Shown: positions 1-6,536 of the stretch, one piece after another | Position numbering within the stretch: the first letter of the stretch is position 1 | Layout of the letters: each line of letters starts with the position of its first letter | Assembly: GCA_947465365.1 (NCBI GenBank) | Contig: CANIAV010000048.1 | Coordinates: 1-6,536 of the forward strand | Origin: Actinomycetota bacterium | GTDB taxonomy: Bacteria; Actinomycetota; Actinomycetes; Nanopelagicales; Nanopelagicaceae | DNA: 6,536 nt | Reading direction: 5' to 3' | The notes under the pieces: generated by a model | The model's input: the letters and a program-made list of their open reading frames with translations, nothing else | What the model was told of the DNA's origin: nothing | The model's database searches: none | Program-made: the position numbers and the translations under genes

Positions 1-1044
1 GAATTTTTAGAGGCGCTGCGCTTTGATTTAGGAAGCCCTGAAGTCTTCGTCTTCACGCCCAAGGGGAGTGTTATTGCATTGCCAGGTGGATCAACGCCGG
101 TCGACTTTGCTTACTCTGTTCATACCGATGTCGGCAGTCGTTGCGCTGGCGCAAAGGTAAATGGCCGATTAGTTCCCTTGGATTCTCGTTTGGTGAATGG
201 TGATGTCGTTGAGATCGTCACTAATAAGAGCGAGAACGCCGGACCATCGCGTGATTGGTTAAATTTTGTTAAATCACCTCGTGCGCGCTCCAAAATCAAG
301 GCTCATTTCAGCAAAGAACGTCGGGAAGAAGCCATCGATGCGGGCCGCGAATCTATTGCTCGTCAGATGCGCAAAGCTGGGTTGCCGCTACAGAAGATTT
401 TCGCTGGACATTCACTATTGGAACTCGCACATGATCTGCGATATCCAGATATCTCCGCGCTCTATAGCGCAGTGGGGGATGGCCATGTTTCGGCGGCATC
501 GATCATCGAAAAGTTGGTTCACGCACTTGGTGCCGAAGATTCACATCCCGAGCCAACCATGGAAAATATTCCAACGGGCTCTCACGTTGTTCGTCGCTCC
601 AGCAGCGCTATCGAAGTAGAAGGCGTTGGAGATGTTTTAGTAAAGCTAGCTCGTTGTTGCACACCGGTACCAGGAGATTCGATTATTGGATTTATTACTA
701 AAGGCAGTGGTATTTCTGTACATCGTGAAGATTGCATCAACGCCGCTGATTTGCAGCAAAACCAAGGTGAGCGAATCGCTAATGTTAGATGGCTAGAAGG
801 AGCAGGTAGCGTCTTCTTGGTAAATATCCAGGTGGAGGCTCTGGATCGTCCGCGACTTTTGGCGGATGTAACTCGAACTTTGTCAGAGCAGCAGGTAAAT
901 ATCCTCAGTGCAGCGGTAAATACCTCAAAGGATCGAACAGCGATCTCTAAATTTACCTTTGAGATGGCAGATGCAACACATTTAGATTCTGTATTAGCCG
1001 CCGTTCGCGCTGTTGAAGGCGTGTATGACGTTTATAGAAATTAG
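1..1044 (+). CDS. relA: Bifunctional (p)ppGpp synthetase/hydrolase RelA (Rel), C-terminal half, 5' end outside window
   Basis: This is the regulatory half of the stringent-response enzyme that makes and degrades (p)ppGpp. The frame is open from base 1 (visible residues 1-347, beginning [10 protein letters not shown]), so the TTG at 79 is not a true start. Seen in order: a TGS domain at about residues 16-76 (FVFTPKG, then [11 protein letters not shown] with the conserved His at about 41); a helical region at about 84-200 ([17 protein letters not shown]); the Cys-rich zinc-finger-like domain at about 213-245, with the Cys pair [10 protein letters not shown] at 217-220 and HREDC at 241-245; and an ACT/RRM domain at about 273-347 ([13 protein letters not shown]). 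In the family these domains bind the ribosome and uncharged tRNA and control the N-terminal HD hydrolase and synthetase domains, which are not visible here. Actinobacteria usually carry one bifunctional Rel, so that form is inferred. The domains look intact. The TAG stop overlaps the stop of the convergent DUF349 gene. Confidence 0.96.
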   Translation, partial: EFLEALRFDLGSPEVFVFTPKGSVIALPGGSTPVDFAYSVHTDVGSRCAGAKVNGRLVPLDSRLVNGDVVEIVTNKSENAGPSRDWLNFVKSPRARSKIKAHFSKERREEAIDAGRESIARQMRKAGLPLQKIFAGHSLLELAHDLRYPDISALYSAVGDGHVSAASIIEKLVHALGAEDSHPEPTMENIPTGSHVVRRSSSAIEVEGVGDVLVKLARCCTPVPGDSIIGFITKGSGISVHREDCINAADLQQNQGERIANVRWLEGAGSVFLVNIQVEALDRPRLLADVTRTLSEQQVNILSAAVNTSKDRTAISKFTFEMADATHLDSVLAAVRAVEGVYDVYRN

Positions 1045-2369
1045 TTAAATTCGGCCAAAGATTTTTCAGCTTCAGCGAGCCAGACTTTACGGGCAATTGC
1101 TGAATCAAGTGCTTCCTTGGCCTTCTTAGCATTTCCTGCGGCTTCAGACTTTGCAGCAATCTTCTCGTAATTTGCGATTGAATCAGCAAGTTGTTTAACC
1201 ACATCTGCGGCGCGCGCCTTAGCGGCCGGATCTGTCTTACGCCAGATTTCTGCCTCTGCGCTCTTTATCGCTTCTTCGACTTTGGCAACGCGCGCATCTA
1301 GTGCGGCACGCTTATCACGGTGAGTGATTCCAATCTTGGTCCAAGCGCTGAAGAGTTCGCGGAAGGCGGCCTTAGCCTGCTTTACATCAGTAAAAGGAAC
1401 CAGCGCTTCGATTTGAACAATTAACTCCTCGCGCTTGATTAAGTTAGCGCTCATCGATACTTCGCGCTTTTCTAAATCAGCGTTCTTTGCTGTGAAGAAT
1501 TGATCCTGGGCGCCCTTGAATTTTGCCCACAACTTGGCATCATCACTTGGCTTGCCACGACCGGCGGCCTTCCATTGATCCATAAGCGTTTTAAATTTAC
1601 GTGCGGTTGGAACCCATTCAGTAGAAGTTGCCAGTGCAGTTGCTTCTTCAACTAGCGCTTTCTTAGCAGCTGTTACCTTTGAGGTTGTCTCTTCCAAGGT
1701 CGCAAAGTGGGTACGACGGCGCTTATCGAATTTATTACGTGATGCGGAAAAACGCTTCCAGAGATCAGCATCTGCCTTTTTATCTAAACGAGGCGCTGAT
1801 TTCCATTCTTCGAGAAGAGTCTTAAGGCGATCGCCAGTTACCTTCCAGTTTTCAGAGAGAGTTAGTGACTCAGCCTCGGCAACTATCTTCTCTTTCTCAA
1901 TTAAAACTTGTTCGCGACGAGCAGCCTTTTCTGCCGCTTCAGCCGCCTTCTTAGCTTCATATGCTTCACGATGGCCTTCAATTAGCGGTTCGATCTGTTC
2001 GACTGAGGCGGAAAGGGCAGCGAGATCACCAACGCCATTTAGCTCGGCTACCTGCTGGCGCAATTTCTTAACGGCGTCGTAGGCATCAGATGGAACCATC
2101 GCACCGCTTGTAACGCGCGCTGCGGTAAGTGCAACTTCAGATGCTAAAGCTTCAAACTTGCGAACAAAATATTGCAACGCTTCTTCGGCAGTTTTGCCGG
2201 GGTAAGAGCCAACTGCTTTCTCTCCTTGTGGAGTGATCACATAGACAGTTCCGTCTTCACCTACTCGACCGAATTTTGAAGGATCACCGATTAGGGCGCT
2301 AGCTGCACTTAAAATAGTTGGTGCAATCGGTGCGATATTGATTGATCCTGGAGTTATGTTCTCGGTCAT
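1041..2369 (-). CDS. DUF349 repeat protein, function unknown
   Basis: A 442-residue protein with no signal peptide or membrane segment, probably cytoplasmic. Residues about 30-75 form a small module ([12 protein letters not shown], then [10 protein letters not shown]) that from memory also begins actinobacterial DUF349 proteins. Residues about 125-170 are a charged, Ala/Glu/Lys-rich helix likely to be a coiled coil. Three DUF349 repeats follow. Repeats 1 and 2 each have three Trp residues at identical spacing (W175/W189/W204 and W252/W266/W281). The third keeps only the middle one (W343), exactly 77 residues after W266. The C-terminal 65 residues are again Ala/Lys-rich helix. The ATG is supported by GAAAGGG on the minus strand (plus 2377-2383), 7 nt upstream. 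The gene diverges from the MBL-hisS-aspS cluster and converges on relA. The biochemical role is unknown; a link to translation or the stringent response is inferred only from neighbours. Family assignment is confident, function is not. Confidence 0.9.
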   Translation of the reverse strand: MTENITPGSINIAPIAPTILSAASALIGDPSKFGRVGEDGTVYVITPQGEKAVGSYPGKTAEEALQYFVRKFEALASEVALTAARVTSGAMVPSDAYDAVKKLRQQVAELNGVGDLAALSASVEQIEPLIEGHREAYEAKKAAEAAEKAARREQVLIEKEKIVAEAESLTLSENWKVTGDRLKTLLEEWKSAPRLDKKADADLWKRFSASRNKFDKRRRTHFATLEETTSKVTAAKKALVEEATALATSTEWVPTARKFKTLMDQWKAAGRGKPSDDAKLWAKFKGAQDQFFTAKNADLEKREVSMSANLIKREELIVQIEALVPFTDVKQAKAAFRELFSAWTKIGITHRDKRAALDARVAKVEEAIKSAEAEIWRKTDPAAKARAADVVKQLADSIANYEKIAAKSEAAGNAKKAKEALDSAIARKVWLAEAEKSLAEFN

Positions 2370-2421
2370 GGTTTTTCCCTTTCAGCGCGTCGGCTCGTTT
2401 AAGCCTTCGTTGTTGGAGCGT

Positions 2422-2462
2422 GTAAGACGGATATTGCAGAGATAAAAGGTACCCTGTCTTAC
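2422..2462. repeat. 7-bp inverted repeat, possible operator
   Basis: GTAAGAC (2422-2428) and its exact reverse complement GTCTTAC (2456-2462) are separated by 27 bp. The arm centres are 34 bp apart, about three helical turns, which would suit two bound protein dimers or a long hairpin. It lies centrally between two divergent genes. Seven-base repeats can arise by chance, so function is uncertain. Confidence 0.4.
2431..2460 (-). promoter_or_regulatory. Candidate promoter for the DUF349 gene
   Basis: Read on the minus strand, AAGACA (plus 2455-2460; 4 of 6 matches to TTGACA) is followed after 18 nt by CAATAT (plus 2431-2436; 3 of 6 matches to TATAAT). This would leave a leader of about 55 nt. 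The -35 lies within the right arm of the inverted repeat, so a protein bound there could block it. The match is weak and the call is tentative. Confidence 0.3.
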
Positions 2463-2470
2463 TGCGCAGT
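2461..2470. repeat. Perfect 10-bp palindrome ACTGCGCAGT, possible operator
   Basis: ACTGCGCAGT equals its own reverse complement. It sits 42 bp upstream of the MBL start and shares its first two bases with the right arm of the neighbouring inverted repeat. A dimeric regulator could bind here. I do not recognise it as the site of a known regulator. Confidence 0.35.
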
Positions 2471-2482
2471 GAAAGTTCGCGC

Positions 2483-2488
2483 TTAAAT
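2483..2488 (+). promoter_or_regulatory. Candidate -10 element for the MBL-hisS-aspS cluster
   Basis: TTAAAT matches 4 of 6 bases of TATAAT and lies in the most AT-rich part of the gap on this side, giving a leader of roughly 15-20 nt. No good -35 hexamer is present at the expected distance (TTACTG at 2459-2464 is the nearest, with only the first two bases matching). Such a short leader would leave no room for a riboswitch or T-box. Confidence 0.25.
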
Positions 2489-2499
2489 ATCGGGTTACT

Positions 2500-2506
2500 G
2501 GAGGGG
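2500..2506 (+). promoter_or_regulatory. Strong ribosome binding site of the MBL hydrolase
   Basis: GGAGGGG lies 6 nt before the ATG at 2513. It is the strongest Shine-Dalgarno match in the rightward cluster and fixes the start of the first gene. hisS and aspS have much weaker sites. Confidence 0.75.
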
Positions 2507-2512
2507 TTATTT

Positions 2513-3169
2513 ATGTTTGTCACCTCCTATCCAGCTCCGATGTATGCCACGAATTGCTGGATCATCGCTTCAGCCCCTGGGCAAGAGTGCATCATCATCG
2601 ATCCAGGTATGCCGGATATTTCCCATGAGATAACCGCCATCGTCGCCGAGTATCACCTGAAACCAGTAGCCACCTTAATGACGCATGGACATCTTGATCA
2701 CACTTTTTCGGTAAAACCTTTAGCTGATGGTTATGGGATTCCTAGTTATATACATGCCGAAGATCGCCAATATTTATTGAAGCCGCAGGGTGCTCATGGC
2801 CCAGAATTTATTGCAACGTTAGATGCAATGACTTTCGAAGAACCGCTTGATATGCGTAATTTAAAACACGGTGAGTTAATTGAAATTCTCGATATGAAGA
2901 TCACTGCAATCCATTCACCAGGCCATACCAAAGGAAGCACGATGTTCTCCATAAATGATGAGCTCTTAATCTCCGGTGATGTCCTCTTTGCCGGCGCGAT
3001 TGGCAGAACAGATCTACCTTCAGGATCGCACGATGCCATGATCAAAACCTTGAAAACTCGGGTTCTCCCGCTCAGTGACGATCTGCGAGTACTACCAGGG
3101 CATGGACCTGAGACCACAATTAAATTCGAGCGAAAAAATAACCCTTATCTGAAAGAATTACGGGTATGA
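2513..3169 (+). CDS. Metallo-beta-lactamase-fold hydrolase, glyoxalase II-like
   Basis: A 218-residue soluble enzyme of the metallo-beta-lactamase superfamily. The metal ligands are visible in order: the HxHxDH motif in MTHGHLDHT (H58, H60, D62, H63), H138 in [10 protein letters not shown]156 in [16 protein letters not shown], and H197 in LPGHGPETT. This set supports a two-metal site and hydrolysis of a thioester or similar bond. The protein ends about 20 residues after H197 and lacks the C-terminal helical domain of full-length GloB, so it resembles the short YcbL-type glyoxalase II proteins. Actinobacteria commonly carry such a gene beside hisS, usually annotated as a possible glyoxalase II, but its substrate is not established, so no symbol is given. 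Start ATG 2513 follows a strong GGAGGGG. Its TGA overlaps the hisS ATG, so the two are co-transcribed and probably translationally coupled. The family call is secure; the substrate is unknown. Confidence 0.93.
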   Translation: MFVTSYPAPMYATNCWIIASAPGQECIIIDPGMPDISHEITAIVAEYHLKPVATLMTHGHLDHTFSVKPLADGYGIPSYIHAEDRQYLLKPQGAHGPEFIATLDAMTFEEPLDMRNLKHGELIEILDMKITAIHSPGHTKGSTMFSINDELLISGDVLFAGAIGRTDLPSGSHDAMIKTLKTRVLPLSDDLRVLPGHGPETTIKFERKNNPYLKELRV

Positions 3170-4428
3170 AGTACGAAAAGATCCAAGCGCCAAAAGGGGT
3201 TAGCGAATACGCGCCTCCACTTTCGGCTGCCTTTGAATGGGTTCGTAACTCCTTAATTGCTCCAGCGAAATTGGCGGGATATCAATTGATGGAACTACCG
3301 GTATTTGAAGATACCGCGCTCTTCTCACGTGGCGTTGGTGAATCTACAGATGTTGTTTCCAAGGAGATGTACACCTTCGAAGATCGCGGCGGTCGTTCAA
3401 TCACACTTCGCCCCGAAGGCACAGCTGGTGTAATGCGCGCGGTAATTGAAAAAGGTTTAGATCGCGGGCAACTTCCAGTAAAGGTTTGGTATTCGGGTCA
3501 ATTCTTTAGAGCAGAACGTCCGCAGGCAGGTCGCTACCGTCAATTTTATCAAGTTGGGATCGAGGCAATTGGCTTAGATGATCCGGCAATTGATGCTGAA
3601 GTAATTGCTATTGCAGATCAAGGATTTAAAGCAATTGGGCTACGTAACTATCGTCTGGAAATTACATCGCTAGGAGATGCGCAATCTCGTGCAGCACATC
3701 GAGTGGATTTACTTAAATTTATCGCCAAGCTAGATCTTGACGAAGCAACCAGCGCGCGCGCAGCAATAAATCCGCTACGTCTATTTGATGATAAACGTCC
3801 GGAGATGAAAGAGGCGATGCAAGGTGCACCGTTACTACTTGATTATCTCTCGCCAGAATCTTTAGCCAATTTCACACAAGTAAAGAAGTATTTAGATCAG
3901 ATGGGCATTGCCTACGAAGTAAATCCTCGCATGGTGCGCGGTTTGGATTACTACACCGGTACGACCTTTGAATTTATTCATGCAGATCTTGGCGCCCAAT
4001 CTGGGATTGGTGGCGGAGGACGTTATGACGGACTTATGGAAATTCTTGGTGGGCAATCACTTTCTGGCATTGGTTTTGGTTTAGGTGTTGATCGCGCACT
4101 GCTTGCAGCACAAGCTGAAGGAGTTATAAAAGAAGATCAATTCACATCTGATCTATTTATTATTCCACTGGGCGATAATCAGAAATCGGATGCTTTGCTA
4201 CTTGCGACGCAACTTCGCGCGGCCGGAATTCGTACCGAGATCGCTTTCGGCGATCGCGCCTTAAAGGGGGCGATGAAGGCTGCGGATAAGAGTGGATCTC
4301 GCTATGTCGTGATTATTGGCGATTCTGAGGTTGCATCTGGCATCGTTGAACTCAAACGTATGAGCGATGGCACGACAACTTCGGTTAAGATTAGCGAATT
4401 ACAGAAGGCCCTAATCGGGGCTCTCTAA
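3166..4428 (+). CDS. hisS: Histidyl-tRNA synthetase
   Basis: A class II aminoacyl-tRNA synthetase that charges tRNA-His with histidine in the cytoplasm, normally as a dimer. The 420 residues match the usual bacterial length. Seen: the N-terminal [17 protein letters not shown] at 80-88; motif 2 at 108-129 ([17 protein letters not shown], with R115); the HisRS signature [13 protein letters not shown] at 258-270, including the catalytic-type Arg at 258; [11 protein letters not shown] at 280-290; and motif 3 [13 protein letters not shown] at 301-313 with R310. Residues about 328-420 are the C-terminal anticodon-binding domain. The ATG overlaps the upstream stop as ATGA and has only a poor Shine-Dalgarno (GAAAG at 3151-3155), as expected for coupled translation. 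aspS follows after 36 bp on the same strand. No residue loss or frameshift is seen. Confidence 0.98.
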   Translation: MKYEKIQAPKGVSEYAPPLSAAFEWVRNSLIAPAKLAGYQLMELPVFEDTALFSRGVGESTDVVSKEMYTFEDRGGRSITLRPEGTAGVMRAVIEKGLDRGQLPVKVWYSGQFFRAERPQAGRYRQFYQVGIEAIGLDDPAIDAEVIAIADQGFKAIGLRNYRLEITSLGDAQSRAAHRVDLLKFIAKLDLDEATSARAAINPLRLFDDKRPEMKEAMQGAPLLLDYLSPESLANFTQVKKYLDQMGIAYEVNPRMVRGLDYYTGTTFEFIHADLGAQSGIGGGGRYDGLMEILGGQSLSGIGFGLGVDRALLAAQAEGVIKEDQFTSDLFIIPLGDNQKSDALLLATQLRAAGIRTEIAFGDRALKGAMKAADKSGSRYVVIIGDSEVASGIVELKRMSDGTTTSVKISELQKALIGAL

Positions 4429-4464
4429 AGTCTGATTTAAGAATTTAAGGCGGGCAATCACGAG
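4429..4464 (+). promoter_or_regulatory. Short hisS-aspS spacer with a weak ribosome binding site
   Basis: The 36-bp gap holds a direct repeat, ATTTAAG at 4435-4441 and again at 4443-4449, followed by AAGGCGGG at 4447-4454, 10 nt before the aspS ATG. Nothing looks like a terminator, so read-through from hisS is likely. The purine run is a weak Shine-Dalgarno at a slightly long distance. Confidence 0.4.
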
Positions 4465-6213
4465 ATGTTACGTACCCACGACGCTGGTTCATTGCGCGCA
4501 ACTGATGCCGGTCAAATTGTTTCTCTGGCTGGCTGGGTAGCTCGTCGTCGCGATCATGGCGGCGTTGCCTTTATCGATCTGCGCGATGCCACCGGCTCTG
4601 TTCAAGTCGTTATCCGCGATGAGGCGCTAGCTGGCCAATTACGCGCAGAATGGTGTCTGCAGATCACCGGCGAAGTTGTTTTACGTCCGGACGGAAATGC
4701 CAATTCAGCGTTACCAACGGGCGCCATCGAAATTATGGGCGATGATGTCAAAGTATTGAGTGAATCTGCAGCACTTCCTTTTCCGGTAGATAGTGGCAAT
4801 GATTCAGAAATTTCAGAAGAAGTTCGCTTGAAGTATCGCTACTTGGATCTACGTCGCGAGAAGCCAGCGGCTAATTTGCGATTGCGTTCAAAAGTTACTT
4901 CGACAATCCGGCGTGTAATGGAAGATCTGGATTTCCTAGAGATTGAAACTCCTTACTTAACTCGCAGTACCCCGGAAGGAGCGCGTGATTTTCTCGTTCC
5001 AGTTCGCTTGCAACCCGGTAGCTGGTACGCGCTTCCTCAATCTCCACAACTCTTTAAGCAGTTATTGATGGTTGCGGGTATGGAGCGTTACTACCAAATC
5101 GCACGATGTTTCCGTGATGAAGATTTCCGCGCCGATCGCCAACCAGAATTCACCCAACTCGATATTGAGATGTCCTTTATTGATCAAGCAGATATTTTGG
5201 CAGTTGCTGAGAAATTGCTCGTAAGGATTTGGAAAGAGGCGGTTGGTTTTGAAATTAAGACCCCGATTCGCCACATGACATATGCAGATGCCATGCAGAA
5301 CTATGGTTCTGATAAACCAGATCTACGTTTTGATCTGCAACTCGTCGAACAGACAGAGTTCTTTGCCAAGACAGAATTCCGAGTCTTCCAAGCACCTTAT
5401 GTTGGCAGCGTCGTAATGCCAGGGGGTGCATCATCTCCACGTCGTGAGTTAGATGCTTGGCAAGATTGGGCGAAAGCACGTGGAGCTAAAGGTTTGGCGT
5501 ACATTCTTGTAAATGAAGATGGCACTTTAGGCGGACCGGTTTCGAAAAATATTTCAGAAGTAGAAACTGCGGGAATTGTGCAAGCAGCTGGCGCTAAGCC
5601 AGGGGATGCGATCTTCTTTGCAGCTGGCGAACGCAGTGGATCACTGCAACTACTTGGTGCGGTTCGCTTAGAAATCGGCAAACGCTGCAACCTAATTAAT
5701 GAAGGCGCCTGGGAATTTCTCTGGGTAGTCGATGCGCCGATGTTTGAACCAACTGATAACGGGGGATGGACTGCGGTGCACCATCCATTTACTGGACCTA
5801 AACCAGAGTTTGCAAAGAGTTTTGCGACAGATCCTGCAAATGCGTTGGCTTATGCCTATGACATAGTTCTTAACGGAACTGAGCTCGGTGGTGGATCGAT
5901 TCGTATCCACGATCGCCAAATTCAGAAGGATGTCTTTAGCGTAATTGGGCTTAGCGATGAAGAAGCTACCAGCAAATTTGGCTTCTTACTTGAAGCATTT
6001 AACTATGGACCACCACCACATGGTGGAATCGCACTGGGCTTAGATCGCGTTTGCGCATTGCTGACCGGTAGCGATTCGATTCGTGAAGTAATTGCATTCC
6101 CAAAGACTGCCAGTGGCGGAGATCCGCTAACTGGTGCGCCAACGCCAATCACGCCAGCACAGCGTAAAGAGAGCGGCATCGACGGCCTACCGAAAGCCGA
6201 AAGCAAGAGTTAA
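4465..6213 (+). CDS. aspS: Aspartyl-tRNA synthetase, probably non-discriminating (Asp/Asn)
   Basis: A class IIb synthetase of 582 residues, the usual bacterial length. Seen: an N-terminal OB-fold anticodon-binding domain at about 1-105 ([21 protein letters not shown]); motif 1 and flipping-loop region at about 157-179 ([20 protein letters not shown]); [15 protein letters not shown] at 191-205; motif 2 [20 protein letters not shown] at 216-235; an inserted GAD domain at about 285-420, typical of bacterial Asp[16 protein letters not shown] at 471-484; and motif 3 [13 protein letters not shown] at 521-533 with R528. H31 and G77 correspond to positions that in Pseudomonas aeruginosa AspRS (H31, G83) allow charging of tRNA-Asn as well as tRNA-Asp, while E. 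coli has Leu and Lys there. This suggests a non-discriminating enzyme working with GatCAB. The ATG fits the conserved start [10 protein letters not shown]. It follows hisS without a terminator. Confidence 0.98.
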   Translation: MLRTHDAGSLRATDAGQIVSLAGWVARRRDHGGVAFIDLRDATGSVQVVIRDEALAGQLRAEWCLQITGEVVLRPDGNANSALPTGAIEIMGDDVKVLSESAALPFPVDSGNDSEISEEVRLKYRYLDLRREKPAANLRLRSKVTSTIRRVMEDLDFLEIETPYLTRSTPEGARDFLVPVRLQPGSWYALPQSPQLFKQLLMVAGMERYYQIARCFRDEDFRADRQPEFTQLDIEMSFIDQADILAVAEKLLVRIWKEAVGFEIKTPIRHMTYADAMQNYGSDKPDLRFDLQLVEQTEFFAKTEFRVFQAPYVGSVVMPGGASSPRRELDAWQDWAKARGAKGLAYILVNEDGTLGGPVSKNISEVETAGIVQAAGAKPGDAIFFAAGERSGSLQLLGAVRLEIGKRCNLINEGAWEFLWVVDAPMFEPTDNGGWTAVHHPFTGPKPEFAKSFATDPANALAYAYDIVLNGTELGGGSIRIHDRQIQKDVFSVIGLSDEEATSKFGFLLEAFNYGPPPHGGIALGLDRVCALLTGSDSIREVIAFPKTASGGDPLTGAPTPITPAQRKESGIDGLPKAESKS

Positions 6214-6251
6214 GAGCCTTCTCAGGTAGGCTCTACTTATTAACTTTTCTT
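6213..6251 (+). terminator. Probable intrinsic terminator after aspS
   Basis: AGAGCCT (6213-6219) pairs perfectly with AGGCTCT (6228-6234) around an 8-base loop. The stem begins with the last base of the aspS stop. The following 17 bases are T-rich but interrupted, with the best run (TTTTCTT) starting about 10 nt after the stem, so termination may be partial. Confidence 0.55.
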
Positions 6252-6254
6252 AAC

Positions 6255-6260
6255 TATAAC
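6255..6260 (+). promoter_or_regulatory. Candidate -10 element for the DUF948 gene
   Basis: TATAAC matches 5 of 6 bases of TATAAT, 28 nt before the ATG at 6289. It is preceded by a direct repeat of TTAACT (6240-6245 and 6250-6255), spaced by one helical turn. The -35 position (6232-6237, TCTACT) is poor and falls on the terminator stem. A separate promoter makes sense after a terminator, but this is tentative. Confidence 0.35.
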
Positions 6261-6288
6261 CAGCAATACCTAGCGAGAGGTGAGAACA

Positions 6289-6536
6289 ATGGTGACCGGC
6301 CCAGGAGGAATAGCGACGATAATTGCTGCTTGTTCTCTGCTAGTCATTGCCATCGCCATCTCTTACGCGGTGATTCGGATCGGTCGCTTTATTGATGAGG
6401 CAAAGACCTCGCTGAAGACCATGACCGATGAGACAGCTCCGCTAATTCATGAATCAACTAGAACCGTTGAATTGATCAATAGTCCACTCGAAAGTTTTGC
6501 TCGTATTACCAAGAATGTTGAAGATGTAACAAGCAA
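6289..6536 (+). CDS. DUF948 membrane-anchored protein, N-terminal part, 3' end outside window
   Basis: Eighty-two complete codons are visible before the window ends. The protein starts MVTGPGGIATIIAACSLL. It has one hydrophobic segment at about residues 8-28, then IRIGRFIDEAKTSLKTMTDE and an amphipathic, Thr/Glu-rich helical stretch. This arrangement (N-terminal membrane anchor, then R-x-G-R-x-x-D-E-A and a helical tail) fits the DUF948 family, which is common in Actinobacteria near alaS. The tail most likely lies on the cytoplasmic side, but topology is not proven. ATG 6289 is preferred over GTG 6292 because GAGAGGTGA at 6275-6283 lies close upstream with good spacing. A 75-bp gap with a hairpin separates it from aspS, so it may start a new transcript. 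The function is unknown. If the usual actinobacterial order holds, alaS follows beyond the window. Confidence 0.82.
   Translation, partial: MVTGPGGIATIIAACSLLVIAIAISYAVIRIGRFIDEAKTSLKTMTDETAPLIHESTRTVELINSPLESFARITKNVEDVTS

Larger units (their letters stand above)
2370..2512. promoter_or_regulatory. Divergent intergenic control region between the DUF349 gene and the MBL-hisS-aspS cluster
   Basis: This 143-bp gap must hold the start signals for both directions. It contains a perfect 7-bp inverted repeat (GTAAGAC at 2422-2428, GTCTTAC at 2456-2462) and next to it a perfect 10-bp palindrome, ACTGCGCAGT, at 2461-2470. No T-box leader motif is visible, and I see no credible small gene. That the dyads are operators is inference. 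Confidence 0.5.

Noticed and set aside
79..81. TTG as the start of a 321-residue protein
   Set aside because: The frame is open to base 1 and the upstream residues complete the TGS domain, so this is an internal Leu codon of relA.
266..619. 117-residue open frame within relA
   Set aside because: It is a shadow in another frame of a clearly conserved RelA region, with no recognisable domain.
2440..2460. AGGGTACC on the minus strand as a T-box core
   Set aside because: It is too far from the T-box consensus, which has a longer GG-x-ACCGCG ending, and has no specifier stem or terminator with it.
2299..2523. 74-residue minus-strand frame across the divergent gap
   Set aside because: It overlaps the starts of two well-supported genes and shows no family features.
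1826..4257. GCGATCGC palindromes (1827-1834 and 4250-4257) as a HIP1-like genome signature
   Set aside because: Only these two full copies were noticed. The many other GATC sites are explained by frequent GAT-CGC (Asp-Arg) and similar codon pairs.
5397..5690. 97-residue minus-strand frame inside aspS
   Set aside because: It lies opposite the AspRS GAD domain, and its Pro/Ser/Ala-rich sequence is typical of antisense shadows.

Overview
The window looks like a housekeeping segment of an actinobacterial chromosome with an unusually low G+C for that phylum (high forties percent by eye). The gene set and order (relA, a DUF349 protein, a metallo-beta-lactamase-fold hydrolase, hisS, aspS, a DUF948 protein) resemble the relA-hisS and aspS-alaS neighbourhoods of Actinobacteria. 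The protein sequences are actinobacterial in style, for example the AspRS start [10 protein letters not shown] and its RRRDHGG segment. The low G+C, short gaps and overlapping genes would fit a streamlined freshwater actinobacterium of the acI / Nanopelagicales type. That assignment is an inference, not a proof.

Layout. Positions 1-1044 (+) hold the C-terminal regulatory half of the (p)ppGpp synthetase/hydrolase RelA; its catalytic half lies outside the window. Positions 1041-2369 (-) hold a DUF349 protein that runs tail-to-tail into relA with a 4-bp overlap. A 143-bp divergent intergenic region (2370-2512) follows, with dyad symmetry and candidate promoters. The rightward cluster is an MBL-fold hydrolase (2513-3169), hisS (3166-4428, ATGA overlap) and aspS (4465-6213, 36-bp gap). 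A hairpin at 6213-6234 probably terminates it. A DUF948 membrane-anchored protein begins at 6289 and runs off the right end.

How the genes relate. RelA senses uncharged tRNA on the ribosome; HisRS and AspRS charge tRNA. The region therefore joins tRNA charging with the alarm for its failure. AspRS carries residues that in other bacteria mark the non-discriminating form, which charges both tRNA-Asp and tRNA-Asn. This predicts an amidotransferase (GatCAB) route to Asn-tRNA. The DUF349 protein, the MBL hydrolase and the DUF948 protein have no well-defined role; their conserved place among translation genes is the main clue.

I saw no mobile element, CRISPR array, tRNA, rRNA or phage gene. The window is mostly ordinary core genome. 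The least understood part is the DUF349 gene with its divergent control region.
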